From NCBI GenBank assembly GCA_039812685.1, contig JBDIBB010000021.1, forward strand, positions 1 to 42,029: a stretch of 42,029 nucleotides of DNA. Reading direction: 5' to 3'. Positions 15,249-23,420 of this stretch are shown here, in pieces. A program made the translations under genes and the position numbers. Positions within the stretch are counted from its first letter, which is position 1. Every line of letters begins with the position of its first letter. Source of the stretch: JBDIBB01 sp039812685 (GTDB lineage: Bacteria > Acidobacteriota > Vicinamibacteria > Vicinamibacterales > JAFNAJ01). The notes under the pieces are model-generated. The model saw only the letters and a program-made list of their open reading frames with translations. It did not search any database and was not told the DNA's origin.

Positions 15249-18126
15249 GTACTGCTCTCACGACGACGATCGTCTGGTCGTCGTACGGATCGGTGTCGCC
15301 GGCGAAGCGCTGGAGCGCGGCCGCCAGCGCGTCGCGCAGTCCGGTGGCCGACGGCTGCCGGGGGACTTCCGACGAGAGCAGCCCGCTCAACCGATCCTCG
15401 CCGAACAGCTCGCCGTGCTCGTTCTGGCACTCGGTGACCCCGTCGGTGACGAACAGCATCACGTCGCCCGGCGTGTAGGCCAGCGGGAACTCCTCGAGCT
15501 CACTGTCGAACAGCGGCTCCTGCGACAGGCCGAAGCCGAGCCCGCGGGGCAGCACGCGTGCCACGTCGCCGGTGGCCATCCGATAGTGGTAGAGCGGCAG
15601 GTGCCCGGCGCGGACCAGCACCGCACGCCGGCTGCCGGTGTCGAAGAACCCGCCGAGCGCCGTGACGAACGAGCGGCGCTCCAGGTCGCGGCTGATCAGG
15701 TCGTTGGTGCGCACGAAGAGCTCGCGAGGCGACAGATCGAAGCCGTGCAGCGAGCGGACGATGCCCTGCAGGCGCGACATGTGGAGCGCGGCCGACGTGC
15801 CCTTGCCGCTGACGTCGCCCACCATCACCGTGAGCCGGTCGGTGTGGCCGTCCAGGTAGTCGAAGTAGTCGCCGCCCACTTCGAGCGCCGGGATCGAGAT
15901 GCCGGCGACGTCGAGCCCGCGCACCCGCGGCGTGACCTGCGGCAGCGACGCCATCTGGATCTGGCGGGCGATCTGCAGCTCGTGGCGCAGCCGCTCCTGT
16001 CCGGCGAGCTCCTCGTAGAGGAACGCGTTCTCCACGTCGCCGGCGATCTGCGACGCGATGGCCCCGACGAACTCGAAGTCGGCGTTCTGGAACGCGCTCT
16101 CCGACTCCTTCTCGCCGAGGAAGATCACGCCGACCAGCGCATCGCGCGAGCGCAACGGGTAGACGTAGCCCAGCTCGGCGGCGCGCAGGGCGTCGCCGAG
16201 ACGAGCCGGGGCGTACTCGGCGCTCAGCTCGCCGCGGGCATCGCGCATCGCCGCCAGCACGTCGTCGGCCGATGCCCGGCAGAAGCCGCGCCACGCCACC
16301 TCGTCGAAACCGTGCGCCCGGTCGGCGCAGTAGGTTCGGCTGCCGTGCGCGAGCAGCAGCCCCGCGCGCTTGAGGGGCAGCAACCGCACGAGCGCGTCGA
16401 GTACGCCCGCGGTGAGCCCGGCCAGGTCGAGCCGGGTGCTGCTGACCTCGCCGATGGCCTGCGCCGCGAGGCGGTAGTCGTAGCCGCCGCGGTGGAATCT
16501 GGAGGCCAGCACGCGCTGGCCCCGGATGCCGATCTCCCGCAGGCCGAAGGCGAGCGCGATGGCCAGCACCATGAGCACGCCCTTCTCGAAGGGACCCGAT
16601 GACGACGGATTGAGCGCAAGGTGTGGCAACCCGCCACCAGGCGCAGCGGGCAGGTCGCGAGCGTCGTCTCCCATGCCGGCGCCCGGCCGCGATGGCGCCG
16701 GCGGCAGGGGCGGTGCGGGCGGCGCCTCCATCACCTCGATTGACGAGGACGTCACGCGCACGCGAGGCAGCCGAAGGTCCAGTTGCGGGAGCCACCAGAG
16801 GAACCCCAGCAGCACGGCGAAGGGCACGGCCGCCCAGACGAACGAGACCACCGAGTACTGCACGTTCCGCCGAACGCGCAGCTGGAGGTCGAACACCCGG
16901 TAGCGGCCGATGGTGTAGAGGTGGGCGAGTGGGAACGCGGCGAGACAGACGGCCAGCCACAATGCTGCCGGTGGGGGGAGACCGATGTTCGCGAACGCGA
17001 TCCGCAGCCCCAGCGTGACCCCTCCCACCAGTGCGCTCGCGATGCCCGCGGACGACACCCAGCGCCTGACGTCGCGGTCGTCGGGCGGGCGCTCACGGGC
17101 GTAGAGGCGCCGGACCACGCTGCCGGCCGTCGCCAGCACCGCGATGCCCGTCAGAAACAGCAGGTCCGACGGCCGCTGGCCCAGCAGCACCCACGTGGCG
17201 ACCGCGGTGCCGTAGAGCGCGGCCGGCAGCCACCGCGCGCGCGAAAGCGTGGGCCACTCGCGAGGGAAGAAGACGCTGGCGTGACTGAAGAGCGCGACGC
17301 CGAGCAGGACCCCGAGCGCGGGTATCGCGGTCTGGAGGACGTAGGCCGGGCCCATGCCCGCGTTACGCCTCAGCAGGAGGACCGAGACGCCGTAGCCCGT
17401 GAGCAGGAACGCCAGCCCCAGCAGGCGCGCGCCCTTCACCGTGGCGCGCACCCACAGCAGCCACGCGCCGAAGGCCATCCACGCCAGCCCCGCCACGTAC
17501 CAGAACAGCGTGGACAACTGGACGCCGAACCGCGCCAGCACGATCTGCAGCGTCACCGGCCGGCCCGCGCGCAGCACGTCGTAGCCGTAGGACCGCCCGA
17601 CGCCGCCGCCACGCATGAGCGCGTCGGCCTCGAAGATGCCGTTGAACGGCCTCCCGCCGATGCGGACGATGAGGTCGCCCACACGCATGCCCGCGCGATC
17701 GGAGGCGCCGCCGGCGGTGACCGCGATCACGAGGGCGGCCGCCGACGCGTCGCTCACCTGCGCCGCGCGCACGGCCTCAGCCGGCACCAGGCGTTCGATC
17801 CGCGCGGACCGATCTGTGTCGGGCGCATAGCCGATCCGGATGGAGCCGGCGGGCGGCAGCGACTCCAGCGCCCGGCTCCAGTCGGCGAACCGGCGCACCG
17901 GCTGGTCGCCGACGCGGACGATGAAGCTGCCCGCCGGCACCGCTTCGGGGGGCGTTCCGATCGAGGCGTCCAGGTAGACGGGCCCCGGCGGCGTGGTGAA
18001 GAGGTTCTCGTCGGTGGCCGTCGAGCCGAACCTGTAGAACGAGCTCAGGGTGAGCCCGACCAGGACGGAGGCCAGCAGCAGGAAGCCGAGGCGCAGCCGC
18101 GGCGGGGGGGCGAGAGACGCTGACAT
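15244..18126 (-). CDS. PDZ-membrane-GAF-SpoIIE (PP2C-type) serine/threonine phosphatase
   Basis: Large 960-residue membrane signalling phosphatase. An N-terminal hydrophobic segment leads into an extracytoplasmic part with a PDZ domain (about 120-200: GGASDRAGMRVGDLIVRIGG). Multiple membrane helices follow (about 210-450), then a proline-rich linker, another helix, a GAF domain (about 560-700), a coiled helix and a SpoIIE/RsbU-type phosphatase domain (about 725-955). Metal-binding motifs are present: VGGDYFDY near 750, GDVSGKG and the terminal PYDDQT. It probably dephosphorylates anti-sigma-factor antagonist type proteins in response to membrane or envelope cues; no partner gene is adjacent. 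A -10-like GATAAT lies about 30 bases upstream at 18161-18156. The TAG stop falls inside a family A repeat. Confidence 0.9.
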   Translation of the reverse strand: MSASLAPPPRLRLGFLLLASVLVGLTLSSFYRFGSTATDENLFTTPPGPVYLDASIGTPPEAVPAGSFIVRVGDQPVRRFADWSRALESLPPAGSIRIGYAPDTDRSARIERLVPAEAVRAAQVSDASAAALVIAVTAGGASDRAGMRVGDLIVRIGGRPFNGIFEADALMRGGGVGRSYGYDVLRAGRPVTLQIVLARFGVQLSTLFWYVAGLAWMAFGAWLLWVRATVKGARLLGLAFLLTGYGVSVLLLRRNAGMGPAYVLQTAIPALGVLLGVALFSHASVFFPREWPTLSRARWLPAALYGTAVATWVLLGQRPSDLLFLTGIAVLATAGSVVRRLYARERPPDDRDVRRWVSSAGIASALVGGVTLGLRIAFANIGLPPPAALWLAVCLAAFPLAHLYTIGRYRVFDLQLRVRRNVQYSVVSFVWAAVPFAVLLGFLWWLPQLDLRLPRVRVTSSSIEVMEAPPAPPLPPAPSRPGAGMGDDARDLPAAPGGGLPHLALNPSSSGPFEKGVLMVLAIALAFGLREIGIRGQRVLASRFHRGGYDYRLAAQAIGEVSSTRLDLAGLTAGVLDALVRLLPLKRAGLLLAHGSRTYCADRAHGFDEVAWRGFCRASADDVLAAMRDARGELSAEYAPARLGDALRAAELGYVYPLRSRDALVGVIFLGEKESESAFQNADFEFVGAIASQIAGDVENAFLYEELAGQERLRHELQIARQIQMASLPQVTPRVRGLDVAGISIPALEVGGDYFDYLDGHTDRLTVMVGDVSGKGTSAALHMSRLQGIVRSLHGFDLSPRELFVRTNDLISRDLERRSFVTALGGFFDTGSRRAVLVRAGHLPLYHYRMATGDVARVLPRGLGFGLSQEPLFDSELEEFPLAYTPGDVMLFVTDGVTECQNEHGELFGEDRLSGLLSSEVPRQPSATGLRDALAAALQRFAGDTDPYDDQTIVVVRAVP

Positions 18127-18214
18127 GGATGTGGGCCCGGCGCGGGCCGGGCCCGATTATCGACGAAATCGGGCCGCCGTGGCTCACCCGGCGCGACGGC
18201 GGCCGGCCCGACTC

Positions 18215-18688
18215 CTACTTGCTCTCGTATTCCTTCAGGAAGCCCTGGAACTCCCGCAGGTGTTCCTCCTCGTCGCCGAGGATGGTGATCACCATGTCCT
18301 GCGTCACGTAGTCGACGCCGTCGCAGGCCTTGATCAGCTTGTTGTAGTGCTCGATGGCACCGCGCTCCGCGTCGATCACGCCCTTGATCACCGTCACGAC
18401 GTCGCGGGTGTCCTTGGGTGGCTGCAGCGTCTTCTGGCTCGCCTTGAACTCGTAGCTGCCGGGCGTGATGCCCGACAGCGTCTTGATGCGCCTGGCGAAC
18501 AGCTGGGCGTGGCCGATCTCGGCGGTCACATCGGCCGCCAGGCTCTTCTTGATCTCCTCGGCGCGCACGCCGTCGAGGTTGACGGAGTTGGAGATGTAGT
18601 TCATGACGGTCTCCATCTCCATCCAGTAGGCCTTCGTCAACAGGTCGAGGATCTCGTTTCGCTTCTTCTTGTCGGCAATGATGGGCAT
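18215..18688 (-). CDS. Ferritin-like / bacterioferritin-type diiron protein
   Basis: Cytoplasmic four-helix-bundle protein of 157 residues. Diiron ligands are readable: Glu24/Glu26 in helix A, Glu57 and His60 (ExxH in EIGHA), Glu108, and Glu140 with His143 (second ExxH). This is the ferroxidase pattern of ferritins and bacterioferritins. No haem ligand can be assigned with confidence. The start MPIIADKKKR is supported by a GGAGG Shine-Dalgarno and an upstream -10-like TACAAT on the minus strand. It is divergent from the Hsp70-like gene. Likely role: iron storage or detoxification. It could instead belong to a DUF-type rubrerythrin-related branch. Confidence 0.85.
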   Translation of the reverse strand: MPIIADKKKRNEILDLLTKAYWMEMETVMNYISNSVNLDGVRAEEIKKSLAADVTAEIGHAQLFARRIKTLSGITPGSYEFKASQKTLQPPKDTRDVVTVIKGVIDAERGAIEHYNKLIKACDGVDYVTQDMVITILGDEEEHLREFQGFLKEYESK

Positions 18689-18728
18689 GATTGGCGGCCT
18701 CCGGCGCCGGTCGCGGCGCGTGCGGGCA

Positions 18729-18734
18729 ATTGTA
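18729..18734 (-). promoter_or_regulatory. Candidate -10 element of the ferritin-like gene
   Basis: TACAAT on the minus strand, about 40 bases before the ATG at 18688, with a GGAGG Shine-Dalgarno between. No clear -35 is seen. Confidence 0.35.
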
Positions 18735-18824
18735 CTTCGGTCGGGCCGGATCGACCGCCGATCCAGCCCGCGCGCCTGGGCGGCCCGCGAGATCGGCGCG
18801 CCGGCACCGGGCACGGCCCTTTCG

Positions 18825-18833
18825 TGTGACAAT
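18825..18833 (+). promoter_or_regulatory. Candidate extended -10, leaderless start of the Hsp70-like gene
   Basis: TGT followed by GACAAT matches an extended -10 (TGn plus hexamer). It ends 7 bases before the ATG at 18841 with no Shine-Dalgarno between, so transcription would begin at or next to the start codon. Confidence 0.4.
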
Positions 18834-18840
18834 CCGGCTC

Positions 18841-20460
18841 ATGAGGATCGGCATCGACTTCGGCACCACGCGCATCGTCGTGGCGGCCGTGGACCGGGGC
18901 AATTACCCCGTGCTCACCTTCGAGGGGCCCGATGGCGCCGCGCGGGACTGGTTTCCGCCGCTGGTGGCCGCACGGGGGCACGAGCGGCGCTACGGGTTCG
19001 ACGCCTGGGCCGTCGCCGGGGCCGAAGGGTGGACGGTCGTACGCTCGGTGAAGCACCTGCTGGGCGCCTCGGGTCTCGACACGCGCGTGGACGTGGGCGG
19101 CGCCGTGCCCGTGCCGATGATGACCGTCCTCCGGGAACTGGCCGCCGCCGTCCGGAAGGCCCTGATCGAGAAGTCCTCGCTCCAGGCACGACCCGACGAG
19201 CCGATCGAGGCGATGCTGGGCGTGCCCGCCAACGCGCACAGCAACCAGCGGTTCCTCACCGCCGAGGCGTTTCGCGCCGCCGGGTTCCGCGTCATCGGCC
19301 TGCTCAACGAACCGTCGGCCGCCAGCATCGAACTCGGCCACCGCAGCCGACTCGCCGGCGAGGGCGAGGCGCGCCGCGCCATGCTGGTCTACGACTTCGG
19401 CGGCGGCACCTTCGACGCCTCGCTCGTGGAACTCGACGAGCAGGTGCACTGGGTGCGTGCCTCCGAAGGGCTCTCGACGCTGGGCGGCGACGACTTCGAC
19501 GAGATCCTCGCCGACCTCGCACTCGACGCCGCCGGCATCGGCGATCGCGATCGCGACCGGCTCTCGCAGGCCGAGTGGTTCGCGCTGCACGACGTCTGCC
19601 GCCTGCACAAGGAAGCGCTCCACGCCAACGCGCGCCGCATCGTCATCGATCTCGACGAGGTGGTGAGCGGCTGGCCGACGGTGACCATCCCGGTGGCGGC
19701 CTTTTACGAACGCTGCGAGCTGCTGGTGGCACGCACGATTGACACCGTCGACCGCCTCCTCGTCCACCAGGCGATCACGTCCGGCGGCGACGCTGCCGGC
19801 TTCGACGCGCTGTTCATGATCGGCGGCAGCAGCGAACTGCCGATCGTGGGACGCCGGCTGCGCGAACGCTACGGGCGCAGGGTGAAGCGATCGGCGCATC
19901 CTCGCTCGGCGACGGCCATCGGCCTGGCGATTCAGGCCGACATCGAGGCGGGCTACGTGCTGCGCGACCGGTTCACGCGCTACTTCGGCGTGTGGCGCGA
20001 GGGCGACCGTGGCGCCACGGCGGTCTTCGACCCGCTCTTCGAGAAAGGCATGCTGCTGCCCGGGCCTGGCGACGTGCCGCTGGCGGCCACGCGCACCTAC
20101 CACCCGGCCCACAACCTCGGGCACTTCCGCTTCCTCGAGTGCAGTCACCTGGCCACCGACGGCCGTCCGGCCGGCGACATCACGTTGTGGGACGAGATCC
20201 GCTTCCCGTTCGTCCCGGCGCTGGCCTCGGCGGGCGATCTCTCGCGCGTGGAGGTCGTGCACGAGCTCGAGGCGTCGCGGCAGCAGATCGAGGAGACGTG
20301 CCAGGTGGAGGCGGGCGGGACCGTGACGGTGACGCTCACCAACCGATCGGCCGGCTACGCGCGAGCCTACCGGCTGGGCCACTGGGGCGAGCGGGGCGCA
20401 CCACTCGAGCCGGCGCGACGACGGCGGAGTCCGGCCGGCCGGCGCGCCGCCGGCGCGTGA
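18841..20460 (+). CDS. Short Hsp70-family (DnaK-like) protein
   Basis: Actin-fold ATPase of 539 residues. The phosphate-1 motif IGIDFGTT is at the very N-terminus, phosphate-2 YDFGGGTFD lies near 185, and the adenosine motif MIGGSSELP is near 330. The ATPase domain is complete. A short substrate-binding-like beta region (about 380-510) follows, but the helical lid of DnaK is missing and the C-terminus is an arginine-rich tail. It is therefore not the housekeeping DnaK (about 640 residues, with dnaJ/grpE). Such short Hsp70 homologues occur as accessory chaperones or signalling ATPases. No J-protein gene is nearby. It is convergent with the aldo/keto reductase, with a perfect hairpin between their stop codons. 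Confidence 0.87.
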   Translation: MRIGIDFGTTRIVVAAVDRGNYPVLTFEGPDGAARDWFPPLVAARGHERRYGFDAWAVAGAEGWTVVRSVKHLLGASGLDTRVDVGGAVPVPMMTVLRELAAAVRKALIEKSSLQARPDEPIEAMLGVPANAHSNQRFLTAEAFRAAGFRVIGLLNEPSAASIELGHRSRLAGEGEARRAMLVYDFGGGTFDASLVELDEQVHWVRASEGLSTLGGDDFDEILADLALDAAGIGDRDRDRLSQAEWFALHDVCRLHKEALHANARRIVIDLDEVVSGWPTVTIPVAAFYERCELLVARTIDTVDRLLVHQAITSGGDAAGFDALFMIGGSSELPIVGRRLRERYGRRVKRSAHPRSATAIGLAIQADIEAGYVLRDRFTRYFGVWREGDRGATAVFDPLFEKGMLLPGPGDVPLAATRTYHPAHNLGHFRFLECSHLATDGRPAGDITLWDEIRFPFVPALASAGDLSRVEVVHELEASRQQIEETCQVEAGGTVTVTLTNRSAGYARAYRLGHWGERGAPLEPARRRRSPAGRRAAGA

Positions 20461-20465
20461 TCGGA

Positions 20466-20485
20466 CCCGGCCGCCGTCGGCCGGG
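20466..20485. terminator. Perfect hairpin between convergent genes
   Basis: CCCGGCCG and CGGCCGGG form an 8-bp perfect stem with a 4-base loop, 5 bases after the Hsp70-like stop and 7 bases before the end of the aldo/keto reductase gene. Its position suggests a bidirectional terminator, though no T-run follows on either strand. Confidence 0.45.
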
Positions 20486-20492
20486 CGCCGGC

Positions 20493-21491
20493 TCAGTCGA
20501 TCCTGGTCTTCATCCAGCCGGCCGTGTTGTGGAAGTTGACGAGGACGCTGCCGGGCGGGTTGATGGCGTCGCAGGCACGCCGTTCCTCGTCCGACAGGGT
20601 CATCTCGAGCACGGGCAGCAACTCCCTCACCTGATCCAGCGTCCGTGGGCCGACGATCGGCGCGGTGACGCCGGGCTGATCCTTGCACCAGAGCAGCGCA
20701 AGCTGGCCGGGCGTGCGGCCGCTGTCGCGTGCGAGCGCGGCGAAGCGCTGGCCTGCCGCGATGCCGCCCGGCGTCACGCGCGCGGCGTAGATGCTGCCGG
20801 GCAGGCGGGCCGCGCGTGAGTCGGTGGGCGACGCCGCATCTGGCGCGTAACGGCCCGCGAGCACGCCCTGCGCCAGCGGGGCCCACGGCAACAGGCCCAG
20901 GCCCTGGCGCAGCGCCAGGGGCACGAGTTCGTTCTCGATGCGGCGGTCCAGCAGGTTGTAGGGCGGCTGTTCGGTGACGTAGCGCGCCAGGCCGAACCGT
21001 TCGCTCACGGCGAGCGCCTCCATCACCATCCACGCCGGGTGCGTCGAGCAGCCGATGTAGCGCACCTTCCCGGCGCGCACGAGGTCGGTGAGCGCGCCGA
21101 GCGTCTCCTCCACCGGCACGTCCGGATCGGGGCGGTGCACCTGGTAGAGATCGATGTAGTCGGTCTGCAGGCGGCGCAGCGAGGCCTCACAGGCGCGCAG
21201 CACGTGCAGGCGCGAGTTGCCCTGGTCGTTCGGGCCATCGCCGGTGCGGTAGTGGACCTTCGTGGCGATGACGACGTCGTGACGGCGGCCCTCGAGGGCG
21301 CGGCCGATGATCTCTTCGCTGCGGCCGCGGTTGTAGGAGTCTGCGGTGTCGATGACGTTGATGCCGGCCGTCAGCGCGGCATCGATGATGCCGCGCGAGG
21401 TCGCCTCATCCGTGGCATCGCCGAAGTTGAAGGTGCCGAGGCAGAGCGGCGACACCCGGACGCCGGTACGTCCGAGCCGGCGGTAGTCCAT
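20493..21491 (-). CDS. Aldo/keto reductase
   Basis: NADPH-dependent carbonyl reductase fold of 332 residues, at the normal family length. The catalytic tetrad is readable: Asp48 and Tyr53 in NVIDTADSYNRG, Lys78 in IATKVHY and His119 in LYQVHRPD. The N-terminus MDYRRLGRTGVRVSPLCLGT is the standard beginning of the large subgroup related to YghZ, Tas and AKR11/12 enzymes, so the ATG at 21491 is preferred over one six codons upstream. No signal peptide is present. The substrate cannot be read from sequence. Neighbours give no pathway context. Confidence 0.92.
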   Translation of the reverse strand: MDYRRLGRTGVRVSPLCLGTFNFGDATDEATSRGIIDAALTAGINVIDTADSYNRGRSEEIIGRALEGRRHDVVIATKVHYRTGDGPNDQGNSRLHVLRACEASLRRLQTDYIDLYQVHRPDPDVPVEETLGALTDLVRAGKVRYIGCSTHPAWMVMEALAVSERFGLARYVTEQPPYNLLDRRIENELVPLALRQGLGLLPWAPLAQGVLAGRYAPDAASPTDSRAARLPGSIYAARVTPGGIAAGQRFAALARDSGRTPGQLALLWCKDQPGVTAPIVGPRTLDQVRELLPVLEMTLSDEERRACDAINPPGSVLVNFHNTAGWMKTRID

Positions 21492-21564
21492 GGCGGCCGA
21501 GTGTAGCAAAGGCCCGGGGCGGATGGCGCCGGCCCGTGACGCCCGGATCGCGGGTGCGGCGGGC

Positions 21565-21570
21565 TATACT
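21565..21570 (+). promoter_or_regulatory. Candidate -10 element of the 35-residue membrane peptide gene
   Basis: TATACT lies 29 bases before the ATG at 21600. It is followed by a strong GGGAGG Shine-Dalgarno. No -35 of good quality is visible. Confidence 0.4.
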
Positions 21571-21599
21571 TGAGTCGTCGGCAGCCAAGGGAGGGCACC

Positions 21600-21707
21600 A
21601 TGAACACCCCGCAGCGCCGGACGCTCGTCACGCTCGGCTGGCAGCAGTGGGCGATCCTCGCGGTCGTCCTGGTGGCGTTGCTGCTGCTCTCGGGAGTGCT
21701 TTACTGA
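21600..21707 (+). CDS. 35-residue single-pass membrane microprotein
   Basis: Very small ORF starting MNTPQRRTLVTLGWQQW and ending SGVLY. A basic N-terminal tail is followed by a hydrophobic helix of about 17 residues (from WAILAVVLVALLLL), giving a predicted single transmembrane segment with the N-terminus in the cytoplasm. Support for translation: a textbook GGGAGG Shine-Dalgarno 5-10 bases before the ATG, a TATACT -10-like box upstream, and a free-standing position between a minus-strand aldo/keto reductase and a minus-strand peptidase. No homologue is recognised. It could be a regulatory membrane peptide or a toxin-like peptide; nothing in the sequence decides this. Confidence 0.65.
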   Translation: MNTPQRRTLVTLGWQQWAILAVVLVALLLLSGVLY

Positions 21708-21748
21708 CGGGCGGCGAGGGGCGGCACTCTCCGGCCGCCCCTCCGGAC

Positions 21749-23314
21749 TCATTCCTCTTCCTTCATCGCGGGCACCCGATCGGCGTCGCCCAGCGCGCGC
21801 GCCGCGCCGGCGGCGAGCCGCACCACGTTCTCCAGCTTGTCGAAGTCGAGCCGATCGATGGTGTCCACCGGCTCGTGGTAGCCGGGGTGAAAGCCGCCGA
21901 AGAGCCAGACGGCGGGAACCTCGTGCTGGAGGAACGGCAGGTGATCGCAGCGGAACAGGGCCCGGCTCGACGAGTCGCGGTCGAACTTGTCGCTGAGCGT
22001 CATGCCCGCGCGCGCGGCCTCGCGATCGAGCACCGCCCTCAGATCCGGGCTGTAGATGGCGCCGACCAGGTTGAGCTGATCGGCCCGTCCGGCCGTCACC
22101 TCGTACGCGCCCTCGCTCTCGGGAGTGGGCGCCTCGTTGCGGCCCACCATGTCGAGGTTCAGCACCGCGCGCGTCGTCTCCAGCGGCCGCAGCGGGTGCG
22201 CCACGTAGTGGTAGGAGCCGAGCATGAGCTGCTCTTCGGATCCGAACGAGACGAACAGCACGCTGCGGGCCGGCGGATCGGCGGCGAGCCGGCGGGCCAC
22301 CTCGAGCATCGCCACCGTGCCCGAGGCGTTGTCGTTGGCGCCCGGGTAGAGCCGGCCATCACGCACGCCGAGGTGGTCGTAGTGCGAGGTGACCAGGATC
22401 GTCTCGCCGCGGCGGGCCGGATCGCGGCCCGGCAGCAGGCCCGCGACGTTCCATGACGGCGCGGCGTCGGTCACGGCGTTGGCGGCGCGCAGCGACACGC
22501 GCACGCCATCGAGCGCCTGCGACCGCGGGCGCCCGGCTTCGTCGATGCTCCGCTGCCAGTCGGCGGGCGTCCGGCCAGTGCCCGCAAGCAGGGCGTCCAG
22601 CGCCTCGGGCGGCACGGTGAACCGCGGGATGCCGAGCGCGCTCGGCGCCAGCGCCTGCGGTGGCGCGCTGGCGCGGCCCGGCGCGGGCGGCACCCTCCGG
22701 TGGGTGTTGACGGGCTCGGTGGCAAGCAGCACGGCCACCGCGCCATGGCGTTCCGCGTTGCGCGTCTTGGTCCACACGTTGGCGTGCAGCGTGAACCCGG
22801 TGCCGTGGAAGATCGACGCCGGATCGTCTTCCCGCGGCTCGTGATCGAAGATCAGCACCGCCTTGCCCCGCACGTCGAGGCCCGCGTAGTCGTCGTAACC
22901 CAGTTCGGGCGCGGTGATGCCGAAGCCGGCGAACACCACATCCAGATCGAGATCGATGGGGCGCGTCGGGTCGGAGAAGAACACGGCGACGGGCGCAAAC
23001 GGTTCCTCCCGCGCGCCGCGGCGCACGACGACGGCCGACCGCCTGCGGTCGAGGCTCACGGGCACGAGATCGAAGCGTTGCAGGTAGGACGTGCCGTTGG
23101 CCGGCTCGAGGCCCGCCTTGCGGAACTCGGAGGCGAGGAACCACGCGGCGGCGTCGGCCCCCCGCGAGAGCGACGCGCGGCCCTCGAGCGCCGGCGAACA
23201 GAGGAACTCGAGGTCGGCCAGCATGCGGAGGCGGCCGCTGGCCGGCTGCGCGGCGACGGGAAGCGTCGCGGCAAGTACCGCGAGCGCGGCGGCGTGGGCG
23301 AGCTTCGTCTTCAT
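21749..23314 (-). CDS. Secreted M28-family zinc metallopeptidase
   Basis: Exported aminopeptidase-type hydrolase of 521 residues. A signal peptide starts MKTKLAHAAALAVLAATLPVAAQ, with cleavage likely after AAQ. A PA-type insert domain lies between residues 120 and 280. The M28 catalytic domain shows dinuclear zinc ligands: His311 and Asp313 in SHYDHLG, Asp328 in GANDNASG, the Glu360-Glu361 pair, Asp in NLDMVGRN and His in FHPGYHEPVDT. Its likely job is to remove amino acids or peptides outside the cytoplasm. The start at MKTKL is chosen because it directly precedes the signal peptide; an ATG three codons earlier is possible. Confidence 0.92.
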   Translation of the reverse strand: MKTKLAHAAALAVLAATLPVAAQPASGRLRMLADLEFLCSPALEGRASLSRGADAAAWFLASEFRKAGLEPANGTSYLQRFDLVPVSLDRRRSAVVVRRGAREEPFAPVAVFFSDPTRPIDLDLDVVFAGFGITAPELGYDDYAGLDVRGKAVLIFDHEPREDDPASIFHGTGFTLHANVWTKTRNAERHGAVAVLLATEPVNTHRRVPPAPGRASAPPQALAPSALGIPRFTVPPEALDALLAGTGRTPADWQRSIDEAGRPRSQALDGVRVSLRAANAVTDAAPSWNVAGLLPGRDPARRGETILVTSHYDHLGVRDGRLYPGANDNASGTVAMLEVARRLAADPPARSVLFVSFGSEEQLMLGSYHYVAHPLRPLETTRAVLNLDMVGRNEAPTPESEGAYEVTAGRADQLNLVGAIYSPDLRAVLDREAARAGMTLSDKFDRDSSSRALFRCDHLPFLQHEVPAVWLFGGFHPGYHEPVDTIDRLDFDKLENVVRLAAGAARALGDADRVPAMKEEE

Positions 23315-23420
23315 GGCTTCCATCCGGTGTCCGGCCGCCGTCGGGCCGGATCGAGGAACTCGGAAACCGAACGCGGTGGGCACCGCAAGTGGCCCCGGCC
23401 CGGGCGCCGGGGCCGTGTGG

